Below the pieces are notes generated by a model, which did not search any database, was not told the origin of the DNA, and saw only the letters and a list, made by a program, of their open reading frames with translations. A DNA stretch of 64,000 nt from Jeotgalibacillus aurantiacus (GTDB lineage Bacteria; Bacillota; Bacilli; Bacillales; Jeotgalibacillaceae): positions 930,001 through 994,000 of the forward strand of contig NZ_JACNMS010000001.1 of the NCBI RefSeq assembly GCF_020595125.1, in the 5' to 3' direction. This document shows positions 56,675 through 64,000 of this stretch, piece after piece. Each line of letters starts with the position of its first letter. Position 1 is the stretch's first letter. The position numbers and the translations under genes were made by a program.

Positions 56675-59176
56675 ATGGCCGAGACGCCTAGTTCGAATGT
56701 TCATGAGATCAATATTAGCCAGGAAATGCGTACGTCGTTCATGGACTATGCGATGAGTGTTATCGTATCCCGTGCGCTTCCTGATGTAAGAGACGGTCTG
56801 AAGCCGGTTCACCGTCGTATCCTGTATGCGATGAATGACCTTGGGATGACGTCTGATAAAGCATTCAAAAAGTCTGCCCGTATCGTCGGGGAAGTAATCG
56901 GTAAGTACCACCCTCACGGAGACTCAGCCGTGTATGACACGATGGTCCGTATGGCGCAGGATTTCAGCTATCGCTATATGCTTGTAGAGGGACATGGAAA
57001 CTTTGGATCTGTCGATGGAGATGCCGCTGCCGCGATGCGTTATACGGAAGCGAGAATGTCCAAAATATCGATGGAGCTTCTACGCGATATTAATAAAGAT
57101 ACGATTGACTATCGTGATAACTATGACGGTTCTGAACGTGAGCCGATCGTTCTGCCTTCCCGTTTCCCGAACCTGCTTGTAAATGGCTCAAGCGGAATCG
57201 CAGTTGGAATGGCGACAAATATTCCTCCACACCAGCTCGGGGAAGTCATTGACGGCCTGCTTGCTTTCAGTGAGCATCCTGAGATTACGATTGCTGAACT
57301 GATGGAGCATATTCCGGGACCGGATTTCCCAACTGGGGCTCTAATTTTAGGCCGCAGCGGGATTCGCCGCGCCTATGAAACGGGTAGAGGATCCGTTGTT
57401 CAGCGTGCGAAGGTTGAAATCGAACAGAAAGCCAATGGACGGGAAACGATTCTCGTTCATGAAATTCCTTATCAGGTTAATAAAGCGAAGCTGATTGAGA
57501 AAATTGCTGAGCTTGTGCGTGATAAGAAGATTGATGGCATTACGGATCTTCGTGATGAATCTGACCGTAACGGTATGCGAATCGTCATTGAAGTTCGACG
57601 TGATGCAAATGCCAACGTCCTGTTAAATAATTTATACAAGCAGACCGCTCTTCAGACGAGCTTCGGTATTAATATGCTGGCGCTTGTAGACGGTCAGCCG
57701 AAGGTACTGAACCTGAAAGAAGCGCTTCACCATTATTTAGAGCACCAAAAAGTCGTGATCCGACGCAGAACGGAATTTGAACTCCGTAAAGCGGAAGCAC
57801 GTGCACATATTCTAGAAGGTCTGCGCATTGCGCTTGATCATATTGATGAAATTATTGCCTTAATCCGTGGTTCTGAAACAGCGGACCTTGCGCGTGAAGG
57901 GTTGATGGAGCAGTTCAGTCTGTCTGAAAAGCAGGCACAGGCGATTCTTGATATGCGTCTTCAGCGTCTGACAGGACTTGAGCGCGACAAGATTGAAGAA
58001 GAATATCAGTCACTCGTTGCGTTAATTAAAGACCTGAAAGAAATTCTTGCAAGTGAAGCACGCGTGGTGGAAATCATCCGTGAAGAGCTGCTTGAATTAA
58101 AAGAACGTTTTAACGATAAGCGCCGTACAGAGATCACAACAGGCGGAGCGGAAATGATCGAGGATGAAGACCTGATCCCGCGTGAAAACCTGATTGTGAC
58201 GCTTACGCATAACGGTTATATCAAACGTCTGCCGGCTTCTACCTACCGTTCTCAAAAACGCGGTGGCCGGGGGATTCAGGGGATGGGTACGAACGAAAAT
58301 GATTTCGTTGAGCACCTGCTGACGACCTCTACGCATGATACGATCCTATTCTTTACGAATAAAGGGAAAGTATACCGTACAAAAGGTTATGAAATTCCTG
58401 AGTACAGCCGGACGGCGAAAGGTCTTCCAATTATCAACCTTCTTGAAATAGATAAAGACGAAGTCGTGAACGCGATGATCCGTGTAGAGGAATTCAAAGA
58501 GGACTCTTACTTCTTCTTTACGACGCGTAAAGGTCTGGCGAAACGTACACAGGCAACCGATTTCGCCAACATCCGTACAAACGGGCTGATTGCGATCAAC
58601 CTGCGTGAGGATGACGAGCTCATTTCGGTGAAATTTACAGACGGCAGTCAGGAAATGATCATCGGAACGAAAAACGGTCTCCTGATCCGTTTCCCTGAAA
58701 CCGACGTCCGCTCAATGGGACGTACAGCTGCCGGGGTAAGAGGAATCCGTCTGAATGCAGACGATGAAGTCGTTGGCATGGAAGTACTTGAAAAAGACAA
58801 CGATATCCTGGTCGTAACGGAAAACGGCTATGGTAAACGGACGCCTGAAGCAGAATACCGCGTTCAATCAAGAGGCGGTAAAGGAATTAAAACATGTAAC
58901 ATTACCGAGAAAAACGGACGTCTTGTCTCTGTAAACGCCGTATCCGGTAACGAAGACATCATGGTCATCACTGCGCAAGGCGTGCTGATCCGAATGGATG
59001 TCGGCGGGATTTCCCAGACGGGCAGAAGCACGCAGGGTGTGAAGCTGATCCGTCTTGGTGATGAGGAATACGTGGCTACGGTGACACGTATTGAAAAAGA
59101 AGAAGAAACAGATGAGATCGATGAAGAGGCTGCAGAAGGATTAGAAGCAGCGGCTCCGTCAGAAGAAACAGAATAA
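56675..59176 (+). CDS. gyrA: DNA gyrase subunit A
   Basis: 833 residues. Winged-helix breakage domain with catalytic Tyr123 (MRYTEARM) and quinolone-pocket sequence [10 protein letters not shown] (Ser84, sensitive-type residues as far as visible), tower and coiled coil with [15 protein letters not shown], then the DNA-wrapping beta-pinwheel containing the GyrA box [10 protein letters not shown]. An acidic tail ([21 protein letters not shown] in part) ends the protein. Start after ATAAGGAGGTTTTTGTTGTT. Confidence 0.98.
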   Translation: MAETPSSNVHEINISQEMRTSFMDYAMSVIVSRALPDVRDGLKPVHRRILYAMNDLGMTSDKAFKKSARIVGEVIGKYHPHGDSAVYDTMVRMAQDFSYRYMLVEGHGNFGSVDGDAAAAMRYTEARMSKISMELLRDINKDTIDYRDNYDGSEREPIVLPSRFPNLLVNGSSGIAVGMATNIPPHQLGEVIDGLLAFSEHPEITIAELMEHIPGPDFPTGALILGRSGIRRAYETGRGSVVQRAKVEIEQKANGRETILVHEIPYQVNKAKLIEKIAELVRDKKIDGITDLRDESDRNGMRIVIEVRRDANANVLLNNLYKQTALQTSFGINMLALVDGQPKVLNLKEALHHYLEHQKVVIRRRTEFELRKAEARAHILEGLRIALDHIDEIIALIRGSETADLAREGLMEQFSLSEKQAQAILDMRLQRLTGLERDKIEEEYQSLVALIKDLKEILASEARVVEIIREELLELKERFNDKRRTEITTGGAEMIEDEDLIPRENLIVTLTHNGYIKRLPASTYRSQKRGGRGIQGMGTNENDFVEHLLTTSTHDTILFFTNKGKVYRTKGYEIPEYSRTAKGLPIINLLEIDKDEVVNAMIRVEEFKEDSYFFFTTRKGLAKRTQATDFANIRTNGLIAINLREDDELISVKFTDGSQEMIIGTKNGLLIRFPETDVRSMGRTAAGVRGIRLNADDEVVGMEVLEKDNDILVVTENGYGKRTPEAEYRVQSRGGKGIKTCNITEKNGRLVSVNAVSGNEDIMVITAQGVLIRMDVGGISQTGRSTQGVKLIRLGDEEYVATVTRIEKEEETDEIDEEAAEGLEAAAPSEETE

Positions 59177-59189
59177 AGCAATACTGTGT

Positions 59190-59232
59190 AAAAAAGAGAT
59201 CACGCTGTTCATTGGCGCGGTCTCTTTTTTTG
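59190..59232 (+). terminator. Intrinsic terminator after gyrA
   Basis: AAAAAGAGATCACG pairs with CGCGGTCTCTTTTT (one mismatch plus G-T) around a loop, ending in TTTTTTT; starts about 14 bp after the stop codon. Confidence 0.85.
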
Positions 59233-59331
59233 TTTCCATCTGAAAAATTCTGAAAAAACAGGAAAAATAACTTTCTGCTTTCCTTTTACGATGTGATAAA
59301 ATGAATAAAAAGAACTAGCCGAGGTGCGAGG

Positions 59332-60426
59332 ATGAAGGTACATGTTGAAGAACTGAAGATAGGGTGTATTGCTGCTGAGGATGTAATGGGGCTGACGGCA
59401 AATCCGATCATCAAGAAAGGAACAGAAATTGACCCTATACATATTGAAGTGCTGAGGGCATTTAACATTCGCCAGCTTGCGATTTTGTCTAAAACAGCCG
59501 ATGGAGAAATGATCGATGCAGAACCAATCAAAGACGAAGAAGTATTTCATGAAGCCGGTGCTTATGATGAGGTTGAAAATTATTCCTTCAAAAAGCTTTA
59601 TATGGATTTTGTTAAGTTCTTCAATGCTGCCTTCAATGGTTGGCAATCCGGAAGTAAAGTGGATGTAGTTGACCTGAAAAATAAACTGACACCGCTTTTA
59701 AAAGTAGTATCGTCTGACCGGGATATTATTTATTATCTCCCACGCTGGTCCCAGCCAAAGGATTATATGGCTCACCATGCTGTTTCAACAGCGCTGATCA
59801 GTTACTTAGTGGCTGAGAAATACGGCTACGACAAAGGAGCCTGTATCCAGACTGCTCTGGCCGGAATTATAGCCGATACAGGAATGGCGAAAATGCCCCT
59901 GTCGATTTTAAAGAAAACAGGGCCACTCACACAGGAGGAAGCAATTGAGATTCGTAAGCATCCGATTTACAGCTATCAATATGTCATGGACACACCTCTT
60001 TTGAAAAATGAAATGAAACAGGCCATCTATCAGCACCATGAACGACTGGATGGCAGCGGCTATCCGAGAGGAAGTAAACGGTCAGAGATTAACCTGCCGG
60101 CTCAGATGATCGCTCTTGCTGACGTGTATCATGCCATGACGTCTGAACGGCTGTACCGCGCCAAACAATCACCATTTAAAGCGCTGGAAACAATCATGCA
60201 TGACGAATTTGGCAAATTTGACATTATCCTGTTAAAAACACTTCAGGAAATGATCGGCAACCTGTCCACCGGGACAAAGGTCGAACTGTCCAACGAACAG
60301 GTCGCTGAAGTGATCTTCACAAAACCGGACGAACTCCTCCGCCCAATGGTCCGCTTGACAACAACAGAAGAAGTCATTGACCTGTCAACGAACCGCAAAC
60401 TGTTTATTGAAAGAGTTATTTCCTAG
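59332..60426 (+). CDS. HD-GYP domain protein with altered HD dyad
   Basis: 364 residues. An N-terminal region (1-130) with the VMGLTANPIIKKGTEI pattern seen before HD-GYP domains; the HD-GYP domain (about 140-310) retains HHA near 148, HP near 210, HHERLDGSGYPRG (235-247) and DVYHAMTSER. The catalytic HD pair expected in a LHDIGK-like motif is ADTGM (Ala181-Asp182), so the metal-binding His is missing. Canonical members degrade c-di-GMP; this one may have lost activity and act as a sensor or bind another nucleotide. It occupies the slot after gyrA and starts after GCCGAGGTGCGAGG. Confidence 0.85.
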   Translation: MKVHVEELKIGCIAAEDVMGLTANPIIKKGTEIDPIHIEVLRAFNIRQLAILSKTADGEMIDAEPIKDEEVFHEAGAYDEVENYSFKKLYMDFVKFFNAAFNGWQSGSKVDVVDLKNKLTPLLKVVSSDRDIIYYLPRWSQPKDYMAHHAVSTALISYLVAEKYGYDKGACIQTALAGIIADTGMAKMPLSILKKTGPLTQEEAIEIRKHPIYSYQYVMDTPLLKNEMKQAIYQHHERLDGSGYPRGSKRSEINLPAQMIALADVYHAMTSERLYRAKQSPFKALETIMHDEFGKFDIILLKTLQEMIGNLSTGTKVELSNEQVAEVIFTKPDELLRPMVRLTTTEEVIDLSTNRKLFIERVIS

Positions 60427-60501
60427 AATGAAATCGCTTTTTTCATAGTGTTTAAAAAAGGCATGACATTATATTTCATATCTATCTCAAAATGAAACCA
60501 C

Positions 60502-60622
60502 ATCGTACCGGGGGCATCCTTCGCTTTCCGCGGCCGCGCGGTGAGCCAGCTAGCGCTACGCACTACGCTGTCTCACCTGTCGCTTCTCTGCCGCAGGAGT
60601 CTACGGATGCCCCCGGTACGAT
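60502..60622. repeat. Long GC-rich inverted-repeat element (family A), copy 3
   Basis: Terminal arms ATCGTACCGGGGGCATCC (60502-60519) and GGATGCCCCCGGTACGAT (60605-60622), 18 bp perfect. Interior words CGCTTTCCGCGG, TCTCACCTG and GCAGGAGTCTACGG are shared with the other copies. It lies between the HD-GYP gene and the sigY promoter; nothing else is seen in this gap. Confidence 0.8.
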
Positions 60623-60718
60623 TGATGAAAACTGACATTCTTAACAGAGTTATTTCCTAACGGAGATAGCTCTTTTCTTTTGATAAAAAAAGTTTTTTTA
60701 AAAAATTTTAAAATGATT

Positions 60719-60744
60719 TGAACAAATGGGTGACCTGAATCGTA
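60719..60744 (+). promoter_or_regulatory. Candidate autoregulatory ECF (SigY-type) promoter
   Basis: TGAAC (60719-60723), 17-bp spacer, CGTA (60741-60744), 30 bp before the sigY start. ECF promoters carry an AAC-containing -35 and a CGT -10, and the B. subtilis sigY promoter has TGAAC and CGTC. Confidence 0.65.
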
Positions 60745-60774
60745 TAAGCCATAGAAAAAGAAAGGAGAGGCAGG

Positions 60775-61272
60775 ATGAAGAGAACGACACCAGAGCAGCT
60801 GAGCGTGCTGCTGCATGAACATTATTCGTTTTTATATGCCTATTTAGTCAAGCTGACCCTTCATCCTGCTGAAGCCGAGGATCTCGCGCAGGATACAATG
60901 ATTCGCTGTATCGAGCGTTACGCTCAGTACAATCCGAAGAAGTCAGCCTTTACAACGTGGATGATCCAGATCGCAACGAACCTCTGGATTGATAAAAAAC
61001 GCCGGAAAAAGCGGGAGCACATGTACCTGAACAGCCGTCAGCTGGAATGGAAGCTTGGGGAGGGACCGGGACTTGAGATTGCAGAAGCGCTGAAAACGTT
61101 AAAGGATATCCACCGGATTCCTGTCGTTTTGAGCTATTATTACGGCTATTCCTATGAAGAAATCGCAACGATCTGCCAGGTTTCGACCGGTACGGTTAAA
61201 TCCCGGATGCATCACGCAATGACTAAGCTGAGAAAGGAGCTGGGAGACAATGAAACACAACAGGCACGATGA
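60775..61272 (+). CDS. sigY: ECF RNA polymerase sigma factor SigY
   Basis: 165 residues: region 2 (about 10-80, HEHYSFLYAYLVKLTLHPAEAEDLAQDTM in overlapping parts, and FTTWMIQIATNLWIDKKRR) and region 4 (about 108-160, VVLSYYYGYSYEEIATICQVSTGTVKSRMHHA). The assignment to SigY rests on the six-gene order that follows, identical to B. subtilis sigY-yxlCDEFG. Ribosome-binding site AAAGGAGAGGCAGG. It overlaps yxlC by 23 bp. Confidence 0.92.
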   Translation: MKRTTPEQLSVLLHEHYSFLYAYLVKLTLHPAEAEDLAQDTMIRCIERYAQYNPKKSAFTTWMIQIATNLWIDKKRRKKREHMYLNSRQLEWKLGEGPGLEIAEALKTLKDIHRIPVVLSYYYGYSYEEIATICQVSTGTVKSRMHHAMTKLRKELGDNETQQAR

Positions 61273-61555
61273 CATAGAAGAAAAATTGAAAGAGGGATTG
61301 CGTGACCTTGATCGGGTGACAGCAGCACCTCCGTCTTTGGCAGAGATCCACATGATGATGGCAGAAACACGCAAGCGTCAGCGCAAGGAGCTGATCTGGT
61401 TCATTCTCATTGCGCTATGTCTCGTCACCGTCACGCTACTCGTGTTGATCAACGATCCGGTCCTTTATGCAGTAGGTCAGCTTCTCTTTTTTATCATTGC
61501 GGGCATCTCAGGTATGATTTATCGCCGCAGAAATGGGGTGAGACAGCATGAATGA
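61250..61555 (+). CDS. yxlC: SigY negative regulator YxlC
   Basis: 101 residues: a charged N-terminus (MKHNRHDDIEEKLKEGLRDL), then two membrane helices (about 44-64 and 68-88) and a basic C-terminus. In B. subtilis YxlC with YxlD restrains SigY, so this is the likely anti-sigma component. Starts within sigY after GGAGCTGGGAGACA, implying translational coupling. Confidence 0.85.
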   Translation: MKHNRHDDIEEKLKEGLRDLDRVTAAPPSLAEIHMMMAETRKRQRKELIWFILIALCLVTVTLLVLINDPVLYAVGQLLFFIIAGISGMIYRRRNGVRQHE

Positions 61556-61766
61556 ACTACCTGATATCCGGCTGCTCATTTTGCTGATCCTCATTGTCCT
61601 TGCCCAGAGTATTTATTTATTCACGGATGCAAGAAAAAGAGGGCATGCAAAATGGTTCTGGGGCATTTGGGGCATTATCCAGACGCCACTTCCGCTCATT
61701 TGCTATTTAGTCTGGTCCCGTAAACTACAGCCTTATTTAATCAAAAGGAGAGATGAAAATGGATGA
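61548..61766 (+). CDS. yxlD: SigY negative regulator YxlD (phospholipase D-nuclease N-like small membrane protein)
   Basis: 72 residues with two membrane helices (about 5-23 and 36-57) and the pattern DARKRGHAKWFWGIWGIIQTPLPLICYL. Overlaps yxlC by 8 bp and yxlE by 8 bp. Cooperates with YxlC in controlling SigY in B. subtilis. Confidence 0.85.
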   Translation: MNELPDIRLLILLILIVLAQSIYLFTDARKRGHAKWFWGIWGIIQTPLPLICYLVWSRKLQPYLIKRRDENG

Positions 61767-61950
61767 ATTAAATTTCGCTTTAATCGCGCCTCTGGCATTT
61801 ATTAATATTGTAATTGCCGTTTTAGCCCTGGTAGATCTGGCCAAACGACCTTCTGTGAACGGTCCGAAATGGCTGTGGGTGATCATTATTCTGTTCATTA
61901 ATCTGATTGGCCCAGTCCTTTACTTTATCATCGGAAGAAGGGATACCTAG
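61759..61950 (+). CDS. yxlE: Small membrane protein YxlE (PLDc_N domain)
   Basis: 63 residues, two helices, with VDLAKRPSVNGPKWLWVIIILFINLIGPVLYFIIGRRDT, the typical PLDc_N signature (in overlapping form). The ATG at 61759 is chosen for AAAAGGAG eight bases upstream; an ATG two codons earlier is too close to that site. Stop codon TAG abuts the yxlF start. Confidence 0.88.
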   Translation: MDELNFALIAPLAFINIVIAVLALVDLAKRPSVNGPKWLWVIIILFINLIGPVLYFIIGRRDT

Positions 61951-62847
61951 ATGATTAGCGTCTCAGGCTTAACAAAATCATATGGTTCAGCAAAAGCGGT
62001 GGACCAGCTTACTTTCTCTCTTTCACCCGGTCGGACAACAGCGCTACTCGGTCCAAACGGCGCCGGGAAAACAACGACACTTCACATGATCAGTGGGCTG
62101 GCTGAACCAACGGCAGGGACCATAACATTTGATCAGCATCACGGAGACAATAGAAGCCTGATTGGATTTCTACCACAATATCCGTCCTTTTTTAACTGGA
62201 TGACCGCAAAAGAATACCTTATTTTTGCTGCAGAGCTTGGTAAAGTTTCTAAAAAGGAAGGGATCATCCGCGCCGATCAGCTGTTGGAACGGGTCGGTTT
62301 AAAAGAAGCAGCGAATAAAAAAATCGGCGGCTTCTCAGGCGGGATGAAACAGCGGCTTGGTATCGCACAGGCACTGATCCATCAGCCAAAGCTGTTGCTG
62401 CTTGATGAACCGGTATCAGCACTAGATCCGGCCGGACGTAAAGATGTGATGGATCTGCTTCAGGAGTTAAAGCAGGAAATGACCATCCTATACTCTACAC
62501 ACGTTCTGCACGATGCCCAGACGTTGTGCGATGATGTACTGATCATGAATCATGGAAAAAAAGTGCTCTTTGACTCCCTTGAACAGGTGTATGCTTCCTA
62601 TGACCGTCCGGAAATCACGATACGCTCCGATGAATCGATTGAGGAGTGGGTTACTTTATTGAAACAAAAGCATCCCGTTCTAACGATTAAATCGGATGAC
62701 CGTACAGCGATCGTAAAAGGAATGGAAATGGATATGCTGCGACCACTCCTATTAAAAGAAATGATAGCCCACCAGCTGCCGGTCCGGTCAATGGAAGTCG
62801 GTACAGCCACATTAGAGGATGTCTTTCACGAGGTGATGAACGTATGA
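61951..62847 (+). CDS. yxlF: ABC transporter ATP-binding protein YxlF
   Basis: 298 residues: Walker A GPNGAGKTT (about 35-43), signature FSGGMKQRLGIAQAL (about 130), Walker B LLLLDEPVSALDP (about 149-161), and a C-terminal extension (220-298) typical of export-type DrrA/NatA proteins. Pairs with the permease YxlG. Possibly protects against a toxic peptide or supports the SigY response; substrate unknown. Confidence 0.9.
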   Translation: MISVSGLTKSYGSAKAVDQLTFSLSPGRTTALLGPNGAGKTTTLHMISGLAEPTAGTITFDQHHGDNRSLIGFLPQYPSFFNWMTAKEYLIFAAELGKVSKKEGIIRADQLLERVGLKEAANKKIGGFSGGMKQRLGIAQALIHQPKLLLLDEPVSALDPAGRKDVMDLLQELKQEMTILYSTHVLHDAQTLCDDVLIMNHGKKVLFDSLEQVYASYDRPEITIRSDESIEEWVTLLKQKHPVLTIKSDDRTAIVKGMEMDMLRPLLLKEMIAHQLPVRSMEVGTATLEDVFHEVMNV

Positions 62848-63620
62848 ATGCCTACCCTGTATTATTAAAAAAAGAATGGCTTGAAATGAAAAGAAGCTAT
62901 AAGTGGCTTTGGATGCCACTCGTTTTTATCGCGCTCGGAATCATGCAGCCGTTAACGAGCTACTACCTGCCGGACATTTTAGAACAGTTTGGCGGTCTTC
63001 CGGAAGGAGCGGTGATCGAGATTCCTCTGCCGGGAGCGGGTCAGGTTTTCGTTGAGACACTCGGACAGTTCTCACAAATTGGTCTGTTTGTGGTGGTGCT
63101 TGGCATTATGGGTATGCTTTCAGGTGAACGCACAGGAGGTACAGCGGTTATGGTGCTCGCAAAGCCTGTTTCCTACTTCGCCTACTTCTTTTCTAAATGG
63201 ACGGCAGCTGCAGCGATCGTGTTAATATCCTACGTCGCGGGTGCAGCTGCATCACTATACTACATTTATCTGCTGTTTGATCCGATTTCCTTTGCGGATG
63301 TGATGTCTGCCTCTTTCTTCTATATTCTGTGGCTGCTGTTTGCTGTCTCGCTCGTCCTGTCTTTAAGCACGGTGTTAAAAAGAAGTGCAGCAGTGGCTGG
63401 AGCGGGACTTGTGATTCTATTGCTATTATCTTTACTGTCATCCATCTTTAGAGAGCCAATGCTGTGGACGCCGGGAAGTCTGACGCTTCATTCACAGGCG
63501 ATTATGATGAACGAATCTCCAGAGGGTGCGTGGCGCTCCATTATAAGTACGATCCTATTGAGTGTGCTGCTGGTCGCCGGTTCTATACGATATTTAAAGA
63601 AAAAAGAGTGGGTACAGTAA
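62844..63620 (+). CDS. yxlG: ABC-2 type permease YxlG
   Basis: 258 residues with six hydrophobic helices, starting NAYPVLLKKEWLEMKRSYKW (the juxtamembrane helix common to ABC-2 permeases). Overlaps yxlF by ATGA with AGGTGATGAACGT upstream. Last gene of the sigY operon, ended by a terminator before the rRNA promoter. Confidence 0.9.
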   Translation: MNAYPVLLKKEWLEMKRSYKWLWMPLVFIALGIMQPLTSYYLPDILEQFGGLPEGAVIEIPLPGAGQVFVETLGQFSQIGLFVVVLGIMGMLSGERTGGTAVMVLAKPVSYFAYFFSKWTAAAAIVLISYVAGAAASLYYIYLLFDPISFADVMSASFFYILWLLFAVSLVLSLSTVLKRSAAVAGAGLVILLLLSLLSSIFREPMLWTPGSLTLHSQAIMMNESPEGAWRSIISTILLSVLLVAGSIRYLKKKEWVQ

Positions 63621-63642
63621 TTGTTTTTCGCTATAATGTTTA

Positions 63643-63680
63643 ACGCAGAGCATGGATACGGATCCTGCTCTTTTTTTATG
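63643..63680 (+). terminator. Intrinsic terminator after the sigY operon
   Basis: AGAGCATGGAT, ACGG loop, ATCCTGCTCT with one mismatch, then TTTTTTTA. Confidence 0.88.
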
Positions 63681-63828
63681 GGGTTAGAGCTTTGAAATAA
63701 ATTAAATTAATAGTTTATTTAAAAAGGGTTGCGTTATATGAAACATCCGTGATATATTATTCCTCGTTGCGAAAAACAACGGCCATCAATTTCAACTGGA
63801 TGCTGAAAAAACTTTTTCAAAATAACAG

Positions 63829-63858
63829 TTGACGACATAAACGAAGTCGTGTTATGAT
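63829..63858 (+). promoter_or_regulatory. rRNA operon promoter
   Basis: TTGACG (63829-63834), 18-bp spacer, extended -10 TGT-TATGAT (63853-63858), preceded by A/T tracts (GAAAAAACTTTTTCAAAAT) that could act as an UP element. The following 140 bp fit an rRNA leader. Confidence 0.78.
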
Positions 63859-63863
63859 AGATT

Positions 63864-64000
63864 GGTCGCTTGAGAGAGCAACAAACACTTTCTTCTTATA
63901 ATATAGAAGGAAGCGAAAAGAAGTATTGAACCTTGAAAACTAAACAACCAAACGTCAACGTTTAAGATTTTAAGTCTTTTTCGAATAAAAAAGACAATGA
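63864..64000 (+). other. rRNA operon leader (16S gene begins beyond the window)
   Basis: Contains GAACCTTGAAAACTAAACAACC, split as a typical Bacillales rrn leader/spacer sequence, with stems such as CTTTCTTCTTATAATATAGAAGGAAG that belong to RNase III processing regions. The 16S start itself is not reached. Confidence 0.7.

Overview
This is the replication-origin neighbourhood of a low-to-mid GC, Gram-positive, endospore-forming member of the Bacillales. It is not Bacillus subtilis but keeps the B. subtilis gene order around oriC; a Planococcaceae/Jeotgalibacillus-like relative is my guess, and nothing here fixes the genus. Supporting traits are strong AGGAGG ribosome-binding sites, TTG/GTG starts (dnaA, dnaC, yycI), the WalRK-YycHIJ operon, Soj/Spo0J/Noc, the sporulation protein YyaC, RemB and a complete sigY-yxlCDEFG operon. 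Layout: oriC is bipartite, with DnaA boxes upstream of dnaA (about 49.4-49.7 kb) and a second cluster with a candidate unwinding element between dnaA and dnaN (about 51.16-51.30 kb). To the right, genes run rightward: dnaA, dnaN, yaaA, recF, remB, gyrB, gyrA, an HD-GYP protein, the sigY operon, then the promoter and leader of an rRNA operon whose 16S gene lies past the window. To the left, genes mostly run leftward, also with replication: rpmH-rnpA-yidC-jag, mnmE-mnmG-rsmG-noc, soj-spo0J, a DUF554 gene, mscS/DUF951, ychF, rpsF-ssb-rpsR, a chemoreceptor, yybS-gdpP-rplI-dnaC, purA, three tRNAs, an M23 peptidase, the walR operon, two redox/membrane genes, htrA and a CxxH/CxxC protein. The left end is a glpP-ugpCAEB glycerol-3-phosphate uptake operon with a candidate GlpP-controlled antitermination leader. 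Chromosome organisation sites are visible: a perfect parS inside walK, perfect Noc-box palindromes inside soj and in an intergenic region at 18.15 kb, and a DnaA-box cluster about 44 kb left of oriC. The least explained content is intergenic. (1) At nine or more places there are arrays of degenerate repeats spaced almost exactly 21 bp; each locus has its own core word, conserved within the array but different between loci, and one array has a 174-175 bp higher-order repeat. (2) A 146-bp near-perfect DNA cloverleaf (closing stem plus three hairpin arms) and a second 56-bp hairpin lie between rpmH and oriC. (3) Two families of long imperfect inverted repeats keep central words while their arms differ between copies yet stay complementary, which is covariation visible inside this one window. 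(4) A small sigma-70 region 2-only reading frame has an ideal ribosome-binding site but an ATT where the start codon should be.
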